A DNA stretch of 64,000 nucleotides from Phycisphaerae bacterium (GTDB taxonomy: Bacteria > Planctomycetota > Phycisphaerae > UBA1845 > UTPLA1), in assembly GCA_035275405.1 (NCBI GenBank), contig DATEMU010000013.1:1-64000 (forward strand). The letters run 5' to 3'. The notes under the pieces were generated by a model. The model was not told the origin of the DNA. It did not search any database and saw only the letters and a program-made list of their open reading frames with translations. The stretch's first letter is position 1. Each line of letters starts with the position of its first letter. Positions 34,354 to 43,387 of this stretch are shown in pieces. A program made the translations under genes and the position numbers.

Positions 34354-35178
34354 ATGAACAGTTGGATCAAGATCTTCGCCGTCGGCTGCGGCCTTTGCTT
34401 TTTCGTTGTCGGCATGGCCTGTGAGCGCAAGCCGGCACAGCCCGCCAAAACTCCGCCGCCTACCGCGCCGACCGCCGCGCCCGCGCCGGGCAACGACATG
34501 AAGGGCCTGGCCGAGTTTCTGAACAAGGACGGCTCTACCGGCGGCTCAACGGCGATGAATTCGGCCCAGAAGAGTCCCAGCGGCGCGCTTCCGCCCGGCC
34601 ACCCACCGCTCGGCGGCGCGACCACGACGCAACCGGCCGACGGTGGCCTTCCGCCAGGGCACCCGCCGCTCGGCGCCGGTCAGCCGATGATGCCGCCAGG
34701 CGACGAAGGCGTCGTGCCACTCAAATACGACGCCCCGGCGGAATGGAAGAGTCAGACGCCCTCGAGTGCCATGCGCAAGGCGCAATTCCTCCTCCCCCGC
34801 GCCGCCGACGACAAGGAGGACGGTCAGATGATCGTTTTCCAATTCGGCAAGGGTCAGGGCGGGGCGGTCGAGATGAACATCCAGCGCTGGGTCGGCATGT
34901 TCACGACCAAGGACGGTCAGCCGGTCGGGAATGACGGCGTGAAGCGCGAGACCCGCGAAGTCAACGGCCTGAAGGTGACGACACTCGACGTCGCGGGCAA
35001 TTTCGCCGACGCCATGATGGGCATGAGTACTGGGGCGCCCAAGGAGAACTATCGGATGCTCGCAGCCATCATCGAGACCCCCGACGGCCCGTGGTTTTTC
35101 AAGGGCGTCGGTCCGAATGCGACGATGGACTCGCATCGGGAGGGTTTTATCAAAATGCTCGATACGATTAAGCGTTGA
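34354..35178 (+). CDS. Exported proline-rich protein, possible lipoprotein
   Basis: This 274-residue protein has an N-terminal hydrophobic segment ending GMACERK at Cys23. The lipobox is poor, so lipid attachment is possible but not certain. A proline-rich linker (25-125) carries two copies of LPPGHPPLG separated by about 20 residues. The C-terminal half (130-274) is a globular domain with LKYDAPAEWKSQTPSS, FQFGKGQGGAVEMNIQRW and PWFFKGVGP. This resembles domains of unknown function in planctomycete secreted proteins. AGGGA precedes ATG 34354. Confidence 0.72.
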   Translation: MNSWIKIFAVGCGLCFFVVGMACERKPAQPAKTPPPTAPTAAPAPGNDMKGLAEFLNKDGSTGGSTAMNSAQKSPSGALPPGHPPLGGATTTQPADGGLPPGHPPLGAGQPMMPPGDEGVVPLKYDAPAEWKSQTPSSAMRKAQFLLPRAADDKEDGQMIVFQFGKGQGGAVEMNIQRWVGMFTTKDGQPVGNDGVKRETREVNGLKVTTLDVAGNFADAMMGMSTGAPKENYRMLAAIIETPDGPWFFKGVGPNATMDSHREGFIKMLDTIKR

Positions 35179-35269
35179 TTACGCAATTGCAATCTCGAGC
35201 GTCTGCGCCGCCCGCAGGTGCCCGCCCCGATGTGAGTTGAGAGCGGGATCAGACCTGGACTGCGTGACT

Positions 35270-35587
35270 TCATGCGCCATCACTCGCATCTTCGGGTTCT
35301 TCAGTTACTGGGTAGGTGTGGTACACAATGACGTCTTTGTCGATAAGCGCCTGTTCGTAGTATTGCAGATGGGGAGAATCCGCTTCGTAGGAATCACGAT
35401 CGTCGGCTAAGGCATACTCCGGATCGCCAACGATCCAACCGTCGGCACGAATCAGTTCCTGTGCTTTTTCTTTCGCCATATCGAGCGAATCCGCATCGAT
35501 CCAACAATCGGCAATAGTGCCAGCAACATCATTCGTTTCCGGATGTTGACGGGTCGGTGTCGCTTCGAACTGTAGAAAGAAGATCAT
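35270..35587 (-). CDS. Small conserved-looking protein downstream of sucC
   Basis: This 105-residue protein starts IFFLQFEATPTRQHPE and has CWIDADSLDMAKEKAQELIRADGWIV followed by LQYYEQALIDKDVIVYHTYPV. It has the balanced composition of a real globular protein and lower GC than sucC. It begins 12 bases after the sucC stop on the same strand. I do not recognise a family with a known function. Coding status is supported by protein-like composition only. Confidence 0.6.
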   Translation of the reverse strand: MIFFLQFEATPTRQHPETNDVAGTIADCWIDADSLDMAKEKAQELIRADGWIVGDPEYALADDRDSYEADSPHLQYYEQALIDKDVIVYHTYPVTEEPEDASDGA

Positions 35588-35599
35588 GGCCCATTGCGA

Positions 35600-36775
35600 C
35601 TAAACCGCCGCGCAGACTTTTTTCGCCGCATCCGTCAAATCCGCCGCGGGGAGCAGCTGCGGGATCTTCGCCTCGGCGAGCATCTTGCGGGCGATGTCGA
35701 CATTGGTGCCCTCCAATCGCACGACGACCGGTACCTTGAAGCCGACTTCCTGGGCCGCGTGGATCAGGGCGTCGGCGATCACGTCGCACTTGGCGATGCC
35801 GCCGAAGATGTTGACGAGGATCCCCTTGACCTTGGGGTCGCTGAGGATGATGCGAAAGGCCTCGACCGCCCCGTCCTTGGTGACGCTGCCGCCGACGTCG
35901 AGAAAATTCGCCGGCTCGCCGCCGTGCAGCTTGATGATGTCCATCGTGCTCATCGCCAGGCCGGCCCCGTTGACCAGGCAGCCGATGTTGCCGTCGAGGG
36001 CGATGTACGTCAGGTTGTGTTTCGACGCGCGAATCTCGTTGGGGTTCTCCTCCGTGGGGTCGAACATCTCGGCGACGTCCGCGTGGCGGAACAGGGCGTT
36101 GTCGTCGAAGGTGAACTTCGCGTCGATCGCCAAAATCCGCCCCGGCTGACCGCCCGCCTCCTTCGTGAGGACGAGGGGGTTGACCTCGGCGAGGCTGCAA
36201 TCCCTCTCGACGAAGATCTTCGCCAGCGACGCCATTGTCGCCGACGCCTGCTTGGCCAGTTCGCCTTCCAAGCCCAGCGCCGCCGTCAGACGCCGCAGTT
36301 GATACGGCAGCAAGCCCATGTGCGGGTGCAGCCATTCCTTCACGATCGCGTCGGGGTTTCGCGCGGCGACTTCTTCGATCTCCACGCCGCCCTCGCGCGA
36401 GACCATCATGACCGGGCAGCCCTTCGCCCGATCGATGACCATGCCGACGTAGAACTCCTTGTCGATCTCGACGGCCGGGGCGAGCAGGAGCTTCCGCACC
36501 TTCACCCCCTGCGGGCCGGTCTGCTTGGAGATCATCGGCTCGGCGAGCATCCGCTTGGCGTTTTTCTCGATCTCAGCAGGATCATCGGACAGGATGACGT
36601 AGCCCGCCTTGCCGCGTCCACCGGCGTGGACCTGCGCCTTGAGGACGAGCCTGCCACCGCCGAGGGCTTTAATTGCCGTCCGGGCCTGCTCGGGCGAATC
36701 GATGACCTCAAACTTCGGGACCGGCGCCCCCGCCTTCTGCAAAAGCTGCCGGGCCTGGTATTCGTGAACTTTCAT
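35600..36775 (-). CDS. sucC: Succinyl-CoA ligase [ADP-forming] beta subunit
   Basis: This 391-residue protein has the complete family pattern: MKVHEYQARQLLQKAG, then the ATP-grasp domain with KAQVHAGGRGKAG, REGGVEIEEVA and DCSLAEVNPLV, and in the C-terminal half LDGNIGCLVNGAGLAMSTMDIIKLHGGEPANFLDVGG and ILVNIFGGIAKCDVIA. It makes succinate and ATP from succinyl-CoA with the SucD alpha subunit, which is not in this window. ATG 36775 has GGAG ten bases before it. It diverges from citrate synthase, so a shared control region for two TCA-cycle genes lies at 36776-36974. Confidence 0.95.
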   Translation of the reverse strand: MKVHEYQARQLLQKAGAPVPKFEVIDSPEQARTAIKALGGGRLVLKAQVHAGGRGKAGYVILSDDPAEIEKNAKRMLAEPMISKQTGPQGVKVRKLLLAPAVEIDKEFYVGMVIDRAKGCPVMMVSREGGVEIEEVAARNPDAIVKEWLHPHMGLLPYQLRRLTAALGLEGELAKQASATMASLAKIFVERDCSLAEVNPLVLTKEAGGQPGRILAIDAKFTFDDNALFRHADVAEMFDPTEENPNEIRASKHNLTYIALDGNIGCLVNGAGLAMSTMDIIKLHGGEPANFLDVGGSVTKDGAVEAFRIILSDPKVKGILVNIFGGIAKCDVIADALIHAAQEVGFKVPVVVRLEGTNVDIARKMLAEAKIPQLLPAADLTDAAKKVCAAV

Positions 36776-36892
36776 GGTGCCATCTCCCAGGAGCGTATCG
36801 ACGCCCAAGTTGTCAATCGTCGCCGATATGCTAACGGCGGAACCCTTACAAACCAAACATCCCCGCCGCTCGCTCCGTAATCCGCAAGCCCG

Positions 36893-36921
36893 TTCTCAGT
36901 TCAACCGATCTCCTCTATACT
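36893..36921 (+). promoter_or_regulatory. Putative promoter of citrate synthase
   Basis: TATACT lies at 36916-36921 and a weak TTCTCA (36893-36898) is 17 bases upstream. Transcription would start near 36928, about 47 bases before ATG 36975. Confidence 0.4.
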
Positions 36922-36974
36922 GCAATGCTGCGCCAACCGAAGTTACGCACCTTGGATGACTTGAGGAATTGACG

Positions 36975-38174
36975 ATGGCAAAGTTTCTGGGGCGAATCGA
37001 GTTTCCCTGCACGATCGAGCTGGGCCGCGGTCTGGAGGGCGCGATCACCAACATCACCAAGATCGGCTACGTCAACGGCGAGGAAGGCAAGCTGATCTAT
37101 CGCGGCTACTCGATCGAAGATCTGAGTGACCATTGCACCTTCGAAGAGGTCGCCTACCTGCTGATCTTCGGCAAGCTCCCCAGCCGTGCCGAGCTTCAGA
37201 CCTTCGAGGCCCGGCTCCGCAAGGTCGGCCCACTTCCTGCATCGGTCAAAAAACTGCTCGATTCGCTGCCAGCCGACGCCCACCCCATGAACATTCTGCA
37301 ATCCGCCGTAGCGACGCTCGGCTGCTACGACAAGGATGCCGCCGAAGTGACGCACCACCTCTCCAACACGGCCGATGCGTTGCCCAAGGAGACGGAGGTC
37401 GCCGTCCGCATCCTCTCCCTGATGAGCGCCCTCGGCGCCGCCGTCGCCCGCAAGCGGCGCGGTCTGCCGCTCATCGACCCCGATCCCAATCTCTCCTTCA
37501 CCGCCAACTACCTCTACATGATGAGCGGCCAAAAGCCCGACGAAGTGACCGAGCGGACGATGGACGTCTGCATGATCCTCCAGGCCGACCACGGCATGAA
37601 CGCGTCGACGTTCACGGCCATGGTCGTGCACAGCTCGCTCTCGGATATGTACTCGACGATCGCCGCCGCCATCGGCTCGCTGCGCGGCCCCCTGCACGGC
37701 GGGGCCAACGAAGCCGCGCTCGACGACCTCGAGGCCATCGGCGGCCCCGACAAAGCCAAGGCGTGGGTGCAGGACCGCTTCGCACGGGGCGAGAAGATCG
37801 TCGGCTTCGGCCATCGCGTGTACAAGGCGTATGACCCGCGGGCGACGGTCCTCAAGAAACATGCCGAGGCCTTGTGCAAGAAACTCGGCGAAGAGAATCT
37901 TTATCGCACCGCCGCCGCCGTTGAAGACGAAGTCCTCGCCGCCATGCAGGCCAAGGGCAAGCCCATCTATCCCAACGTCGATTTCTACTCCGGTCTCGTC
38001 TACCACTGCCTCGGCTTCGAAGCCCCGATCTTTCCGGTCATCTTCGCCGTCTCGCGAACCGCCGGTTGGGTCGCGCGCGTATTGGAGTATCTCCCGGAAA
38101 ATCGCATATTCCGCCCGCGCGCGGTCTACAACGGCACGCTCGACGACAAGGTGCCATCGATCGATCAGCGTTAG
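36975..38174 (+). CDS. gltA: Citrate synthase
   Basis: This 399-residue protein has all core features of the short citrate synthase type: GKLIYRGYSIEDL, VEVAYLLIFGKLP-like segment, the first catalytic His region PLHGGANEAALDDL, the second GFGHRVYKAYDPRA and the aspartate in NVDFYSGLVY. It condenses acetyl-CoA with oxaloacetate in the cytoplasm. ATG 36975 is preferred because GAGG lies eight bases upstream; the TTG at 36969 is also in frame. It diverges from sucC. Confidence 0.96.
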   Translation: MAKFLGRIEFPCTIELGRGLEGAITNITKIGYVNGEEGKLIYRGYSIEDLSDHCTFEEVAYLLIFGKLPSRAELQTFEARLRKVGPLPASVKKLLDSLPADAHPMNILQSAVATLGCYDKDAAEVTHHLSNTADALPKETEVAVRILSLMSALGAAVARKRRGLPLIDPDPNLSFTANYLYMMSGQKPDEVTERTMDVCMILQADHGMNASTFTAMVVHSSLSDMYSTIAAAIGSLRGPLHGGANEAALDDLEAIGGPDKAKAWVQDRFARGEKIVGFGHRVYKAYDPRATVLKKHAEALCKKLGEENLYRTAAAVEDEVLAAMQAKGKPIYPNVDFYSGLVYHCLGFEAPIFPVIFAVSRTAGWVARVLEYLPENRIFRPRAVYNGTLDDKVPSIDQR

Positions 38175-38298
38175 CCGCGCTCCACACCGCTTAAAGATGA
38201 TTTCGGATAGACCCCGCATTTTCCCCCAAACGCAAGGGGAATGAGCGCCGCGTCACGTCACTTTCACGCTGCATTCAGATTCGCTGGATACGCTCTTG

Positions 38299-39660
38299 AT
38301 GGATGACAACGTCGCCGATCCCGGCGCGCCGGGACCCGCCAAAGGGGGTGTGCCTTTGACCGCCTGCCTGAGTCTCAGCCATGACTTGTTCGCTCCGCCC
38401 TCCTCGCTTTACAAGCGCTTTCAGGACGTCCGCCGCTTCACGGCGGAACTCTGCGCCCCGTTGATCCCCGAGGACTTCGTCCTTCAGTCGATGCCGGAGG
38501 CGAGCCCGACGCGCTGGCATCTTGCCCATACGGCGTGGTTCTTTGAGACTTTTTTTCTCCCGAAGGCGATGCCCGCCTACCGTCCGTACCACCCGCACTA
38601 CAACTATCTCTTCAACTCGTACTACCACGGCGCGGGGCCGCAGTTTTCCCGGGCACAGCGCGGTCTGCTGTCGCGCCCCAGCGTCTCCGAGGTATTCGCC
38701 TATCGCGACTATGTCGATTGGCAGATGAATGTCTTCCTGCAGGAGGCGAGCGCCGAAGACCACGATCCCTCGCTCTCGACCATCCTCGAACTGGGGCTTC
38801 ACCACGAACAGCAACATCAGGAACTCATCCTGACGGATCTCAAGCACGCTTTCTCCTGCAACCCCCTGTGCCCCATCTACCATAAGGACACCAGCACCTC
38901 CGAGGCTCGTCCCACCGCGCCGATGGGCTGGATGCGCTTTGGCGAAGGCCTGTACGACATCGGACACGCCGGCGACGAATTCTGCTTTGACCACGAACGA
39001 CCTCGCCACTCCACCTGGGTTCCGTCGTTTCAACTCGCCACTCGGCTCGTGACCAACGCGGAGTTCGCGGAATTCCTTGACGACGACGGTTATCGCCGGC
39101 CGGAACTCTGGCTCTCCGACGGGTGGACCCTCGCCCAGCAGGAAGGCTGGAACGCCCCGCTCTACTGGCGCCGCCATGATGACGGTTGGCGCCACTTCAC
39201 CCTTTCCGGTCTCCGCGAAGTCGCTCCCGACGAGCCGGTCTGCCACGTGAGTTTCTACGAAGCCGACGCCTACGCACGCTGGGCCGAGGCGCGCCTGCCC
39301 ACCGAAGCCGAGTGGGAGGTGGCGTCGGAAAGCGTCGACGTCGCCGGCAATTTCGTCGAGAACGGCCGCTTTCACCCCGGTCCGGCCGGAGACACCGAGA
39401 CGCGTCCCTGGGCGCTGCCCATGCTTCAACAGATGTTCGGCGATGCCTGGGAATGGACGGCCAGTTCCTACGCCCCCTATCCCGGCTATCGGCCGGCCGA
39501 AGGCGTGCTCGGCGAATACAACGGCAAGTTCATGTGCAACCAGTTCGTCCTTCGTGGCGGCTCCTGCGTCACGCCGGCGAGCCATATCCGCCGAACGTAT
39601 CGCAATTTTTTTCCGCCGGCCGCGCGCTGGCAATTCACCGGAATCCGACTGGCCCGATGA
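38299..39660 (+). CDS. egtB: Ergothioneine synthase EgtB (iron-dependent sulfoxide synthase)
   Basis: This 453-residue protein joins a DinB-like N-terminal domain and a formylglycine-generating-enzyme-type C-terminal domain. The iron ligands fit HLAHTAWFFETFFL (His near 77) and HHEQQHQEL (about 173-181). The second domain has GEGLYDIGHAGDEFCFDHERPRH, VSFYEADAYARWAEARLPTEAEWE, DAWEWTASSY and NQFVLRGGSC. EgtB joins cysteine or gamma-glutamylcysteine sulfur to hercynine. egtD follows four bases after its stop, completing the central pathway. The exact start is uncertain: ATG 38299 lacks a ribosome site. Confidence 0.93.
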   Translation: MDDNVADPGAPGPAKGGVPLTACLSLSHDLFAPPSSLYKRFQDVRRFTAELCAPLIPEDFVLQSMPEASPTRWHLAHTAWFFETFFLPKAMPAYRPYHPHYNYLFNSYYHGAGPQFSRAQRGLLSRPSVSEVFAYRDYVDWQMNVFLQEASAEDHDPSLSTILELGLHHEQQHQELILTDLKHAFSCNPLCPIYHKDTSTSEARPTAPMGWMRFGEGLYDIGHAGDEFCFDHERPRHSTWVPSFQLATRLVTNAEFAEFLDDDGYRRPELWLSDGWTLAQQEGWNAPLYWRRHDDGWRHFTLSGLREVAPDEPVCHVSFYEADAYARWAEARLPTEAEWEVASESVDVAGNFVENGRFHPGPAGDTETRPWALPMLQQMFGDAWEWTASSYAPYPGYRPAEGVLGEYNGKFMCNQFVLRGGSCVTPASHIRRTYRNFFPPAARWQFTGIRLAR

Positions 39661-39663
39661 CCC

Positions 39664-40653
39664 ATGCCCCAACTCCTGCAATCCGCTACGACTGATCCTC
39701 GACTCTCCCGCGTTGACCGAGCGCCGGCCACGCGCATCATGGCACGCGACGTCTTGCGCGGTCTGGCCGCGCGGCCCAAGCGGCTCCCCAGCCGGTACCT
39801 CTACGACGCCCGCGGCTCCCGACTCTTCGAACAGATTTGTGAACTGAAAGAGTATTACCTGACGTCGGCCGAGTTGGAAATCCTTGGCGCTGCGCTGCCG
39901 GAGATCGCCGCTGCAATCGGTCCCCGCGCCCTGATTCTGGAGCCCGGCAGCGGGGCCGGTCTCAAGACCCGCCTGCTGCTTAACGCACTCGAATCGCCCG
40001 CGGCCTATGTACCGATCGATCTCTCCCGAGAGCAGTTGTTCGCCGGCGCGGAGGCGCTGACCCTCGATTTTCCCTCCCTCGATGTCCGTCCCGTCTGCGC
40101 GGATTTCATGGGCGATTTTCCCGACCCGCCCATCGCCCGACCTGTGGATCGCCGCGTGGCCTTCTTCCCGGGTTCGACGATCGGAAACCTTTCGCCCGGG
40201 GAAGCTGCGCAGCTCCTGCGTCACCTTCGCCTGCGATGCGGCGCGGAGGGCCTGCTGCTCGTGGGCGTGGATCTGCCGAAGGATCCAGCGATCCTCGAAC
40301 GCGCGTATAACGATTCGAAGGGACTCTCCGCTGCATTCGCCCTGAACTATCTGGTCCGCCTCAATCGCGACCTGAACGCCGACTTCAACCTCGCCGATTT
40401 CGGCTATCGCGCCGTGTACAACGCCGACCTGGAGCGAATCGAGATGTACCTGGTGAGTCGTCGTCGGCTGGCGGCCAGGGTGGCCGGGAAGCCGGTCAAA
40501 TTCGACGTGGGCGAACCGATCTGCACGGAGGTATCCTACAAATACTCGCCAAATTCCTTTGCCGAATTGGCCGCCTCCGCCTTTTTAGAGGTTCGCCGCA
40601 CCTGGACCGATTCCCGCGGTTATTTCGCGGTCCATCTGCTCTCAAGTCTTTGA
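39664..40653 (+). CDS. egtD: L-histidine N-alpha-methyltransferase EgtD
   Basis: This 329-residue protein has EgtD motifs: SRYLYDARGSRLFEQICELKEYYLTSAE, the SAM-binding LEPGSGAGLKTRLLL, FFPGSTIGNLSP and VGVDLPKDP. It trimethylates histidine to hercynine, the substrate of EgtB. It starts three bases after the egtB stop, so the two form a translationally close pair. The order egtB-egtD is common in non-actinobacteria. Ergothioneine is a thiol antioxidant, which fits the oxidative and sulfur stress theme of the 775-3553 operon. Confidence 0.95.
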   Translation: MPQLLQSATTDPRLSRVDRAPATRIMARDVLRGLAARPKRLPSRYLYDARGSRLFEQICELKEYYLTSAELEILGAALPEIAAAIGPRALILEPGSGAGLKTRLLLNALESPAAYVPIDLSREQLFAGAEALTLDFPSLDVRPVCADFMGDFPDPPIARPVDRRVAFFPGSTIGNLSPGEAAQLLRHLRLRCGAEGLLLVGVDLPKDPAILERAYNDSKGLSAAFALNYLVRLNRDLNADFNLADFGYRAVYNADLERIEMYLVSRRRLAARVAGKPVKFDVGEPICTEVSYKYSPNSFAELAASAFLEVRRTWTDSRGYFAVHLLSSL

Positions 40654-40735
40654 GAATCTCTAAAACGGTCCGGTTCCAGAAAATGGATGGCGGATCGATG
40701 AACGCTCGCTATAATAGGAACTACGGACGCCAACT

Positions 40736-40981
40736 ATGAACATCCAAAAACTTGATGCCCAACATCCCAATTACTCCGAGCCCTCCAACGCCCGCTGGTT
40801 TGTCGATATCGACGGCGTGGTCTATTACAACAAGACCCGCGAGGCCCTGCAAAAGCAGGTCGAGCGGACCTTGTGGAACCAGACCCACGACGCCCGCAAG
40901 GAACCCTGGCCCGGCAGCGACCCCAAGCCGGCCACCTTCCGCCGCGGCCCGGGCGGAAAGCCGATCGATCAGCCTTCTTAA
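40736..40981 (+). CDS. Small unknown protein
   Basis: This 81-residue protein reads ARWFVDIDGVVYYNKTREALQKQVERTLWNQ in its middle, then a polar Pro/Gly-rich tail. No signal peptide or membrane helix is present. TATAAT at 40710-40715 lies about 20 bases before the predicted 5' end of the coding sequence, so it is probably transcribed alone, but no -35 box is visible. I do not recognise a family. Confidence 0.55.
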   Translation: MNIQKLDAQHPNYSEPSNARWFVDIDGVVYYNKTREALQKQVERTLWNQTHDARKEPWPGSDPKPATFRRGPGGKPIDQPS

Positions 40982-41035
40982 GCGGCTATCCTCCATTCTC
41001 CTTCCGATTTAGCCCATTCCGCGCCCCCGATCTGA

Positions 41036-41041
41036 TATAAT
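41036..41041 (+). promoter_or_regulatory. Minus-10 element of the WEWDG-repeat gene
   Basis: A perfect TATAAT at 41036-41041 lies 77 bases before ATG 41119. No convincing -35 box is visible. A four-codon reading frame (41057-41071) lies in the leader. Confidence 0.4.
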
Positions 41042-41118
41042 CAACCTCCTCGAAGCATGCGTACTCGCTAACCGGGCAACGTTTCGGCGCGGGCGCGTAC
41101 CGACCGCCAGGGCCTGCG

Positions 41119-43359
41119 ATGATCGCGAGTGAGCGCAGATTGTGCATAAGGCGCCGTTCGACCCGAACGGGAGTCGTCCTCGCGTTACTTTCGCTGGCGC
41201 CGTTCCCTAATCTGCATCCCGCCGCGCGGGCGGTTGATCCCGCCTGCGACAATTGGGCGAGCGTGTATTCCATTTCGCCGAGATCTGGTCATGCGATGGC
41301 GTACGACAGCGCTCGGAGCGTGTCCGTGCTGTTCGGGGGATTTACCAACGGCGGCGAAACTTGGGAATGGGATGGGACGGCGTGGTTGCAGCGCAGGCCC
41401 GCCACGAGCCCGCCGGCGCGTTATAGCCATTCGATAGCCTATGACAGCGCTCGCGGCGTTACGGTGATGTTCGGAGGAGTCAGCGGAGGCATTCTCCTTA
41501 ACGACATTTGGGAGTGGGATGGGACAGATTGGACGCAGCGCAATCCGGCGACCACTCCGATTGAGCGTTACGGTGCCGCGATGGCCTATGACACGATTCG
41601 AAATGTGGCAGTTCTGTTCGGAGGCTATTTTTACGATGGCAGCAACCACTATCTGAACGATACGTGGGAGTGGGATGGGATGACGTGGACACAGCGAGGA
41701 TTTGAGTTGACGCCCCCGGGAAGGGCCTCTCACGACATCGCGTTCGATAGCGCACGCATGGTGACCGTGTTGTTCGGAGGGTTTAACGGCAGCACCTACT
41801 TCGGTGACACATGGGAGTGGGATGGAAATAGCTGGACACAGCCTTCGATAGGCGGTGCCATCCCTGCAAGCCGCAGGAACCATAGATTGGCCTATGACAC
41901 CACTCGAAATGTGACCGTGATGTATGGCGGGCAAACGTCAAGTACTACGCTAAACGACACGTGGGAGTGGGATGGGACGGGTTGGACGCAGCTCAACCCG
42001 ACCAACAGCGCAACAGCGCGTTCATTGCATACGATGGTCTATGACGCCGCTCGCACCGAAATCGTTCTCTTCGGGGGAAGTATCGGCGGCAGCGCCCTTG
42101 GCGACACCTGGACCCTTAATGGTACAAGCTGGACTCAGCATCCCATGATCGGATTACGTCGATTTCACGCGATGGCCTTCGACAGCGCCCGTGGTGTGAC
42201 TGTGATGTTTGGGGGAGATAACGGGACCCAATTGCTCGGGGATACCTGGGAGTGGAACGGGGCAGGCTGGATGCCGCGCGGTCCGTCGAACAGTCCATCG
42301 CCCCGTCGAGTTCAAGCCATGGCGTATGACAGTTTGCGAGGTGTCACCGTGCTTTTCGGCGGCAGCGCCGGGCCAGAGACCTGGGAGTGGGACGGGGTTA
42401 ATTGGACGCAGCGATTTCCAGTACCCAGCCCAACCCAGTCAGGGCCAATGGTCTATGACAGCGCTCGAGGCGTTAGCGTATTATTCAACGGAGACACGTG
42501 GGAGTGGGACGGTGGCACATGGACACAGCGCTCCCCCTCGACGCACCCTGTGTCCCGTCCCTTGCCTGCAATGGCGTATGATAGCGCTCGCGGCGTGAGC
42601 GTGCTGTTTGGCGGATGGTTTGGTTATCAAGATACTTGGGAATGGGATGGCACAATCTGGACACAGCGCAATCCAACAACCCGTCCGTCGCAACGCTACG
42701 GTCACGCCATGACCTACGACTCCTGGAAAAAAGTCACGGTGCTCTTCGGCGGCATTACGAACGTCCATACAAACAACGATACCTGGGAGTGGGACGGCAC
42801 CGATTGGACCGAGCGCAGTCCGGCGGTGGATGCGTCGGGGCGCTGGGAAACCGCCATGGCGTACGACAGCGTTCGCGGAGCCATCGTCCTGCACGCCGGT
42901 CTTTACTACGATTTCAATGAAGACAGAGACTTTTACCTTAGCGACACCTGGGAGTTCGGCCTCTGTCCGCTCTGCGATTTGAACGACGATGGAAGCGTGA
43001 CCGGAACCGATTTCTCTGCCTTTCTTCTCGCCTACGGATTTTGCGCCGGCGAGCCGAACTTCAACCCCGCTGCCGATTTGGATCAAGACGGCTGCGTAAC
43101 CCTCGTCGACTACCAGCGCTGGCTGCAGTGCTATCGCGTTGTCGTGGGAAATGAATCGGCTTCCGCCCCGATGCCCAGCGATGCCGGCGACCTCAACGCC
43201 GACGGTCACGCCGACGGTCTCGACATCCCGCTCTACATCGAGCGATTGCTGAACCCGATCCCCCTCACGTTCCGCGAATCCTTCGTCGCCGACTTCACCG
43301 CCGACGGCCGGATCGACGCCGCCGACATCCCCGGCCTGACCGACGCCCTCTTAGAGTAA
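41119..43359 (+). CDS. Secreted WEWDG-repeat beta-propeller-like protein with dockerin-type EF-hand loops
   Basis: This 746-residue protein has a signal peptide (about 18-37). About eleven full repeats of 50-60 residues follow, plus one partial. Each has MAYDSARGVTVLFGG, then DTWEWDGTxWTQ, then a P..R turn. The pattern is Kelch/galactose-oxidase-like, so the protein probably folds as one or two propellers. The C-terminal 130 residues carry calcium loops CDLNDDGSVTGTDF, ADLDQDGCVTLVDY, GDLNADGHADGLDI and ADFTADGRIDAADI, the planctomycete dockerin-like type. It is probably cell-surface or extracellular. Lower GC in the repeats suggests recent expansion or transfer. Confidence 0.88.
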   Translation: MIASERRLCIRRRSTRTGVVLALLSLAPFPNLHPAARAVDPACDNWASVYSISPRSGHAMAYDSARSVSVLFGGFTNGGETWEWDGTAWLQRRPATSPPARYSHSIAYDSARGVTVMFGGVSGGILLNDIWEWDGTDWTQRNPATTPIERYGAAMAYDTIRNVAVLFGGYFYDGSNHYLNDTWEWDGMTWTQRGFELTPPGRASHDIAFDSARMVTVLFGGFNGSTYFGDTWEWDGNSWTQPSIGGAIPASRRNHRLAYDTTRNVTVMYGGQTSSTTLNDTWEWDGTGWTQLNPTNSATARSLHTMVYDAARTEIVLFGGSIGGSALGDTWTLNGTSWTQHPMIGLRRFHAMAFDSARGVTVMFGGDNGTQLLGDTWEWNGAGWMPRGPSNSPSPRRVQAMAYDSLRGVTVLFGGSAGPETWEWDGVNWTQRFPVPSPTQSGPMVYDSARGVSVLFNGDTWEWDGGTWTQRSPSTHPVSRPLPAMAYDSARGVSVLFGGWFGYQDTWEWDGTIWTQRNPTTRPSQRYGHAMTYDSWKKVTVLFGGITNVHTNNDTWEWDGTDWTERSPAVDASGRWETAMAYDSVRGAIVLHAGLYYDFNEDRDFYLSDTWEFGLCPLCDLNDDGSVTGTDFSAFLLAYGFCAGEPNFNPAADLDQDGCVTLVDYQRWLQCYRVVVGNESASAPMPSDAGDLNADGHADGLDIPLYIERLLNPIPLTFRESFVADFTADGRIDAADIPGLTDALLE

Positions 43360-43373
43360 CGTTTGGGCGCTGT

Positions 43374-43387
43374 TATAGTCTCCTCTG
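43374..43387 (+). promoter_or_regulatory. Minus-10 element close to the GTG start of the methyltransferase gene
   Basis: TATAGT (43374-43379) ends seven bases before GTG 43387. This is close to the arrangement at the ArsR and cstA genes (six bases), so the transcript may be leaderless. The -35 region is weak (TTAGAG, 43351-43356). Confidence 0.4.

Noticed and set aside
41057..41071. Four-codon frame in the leader of the WEWDG-repeat gene
   Set aside because: Too short and without a ribosome site or sign of attenuation to support a leader peptide.
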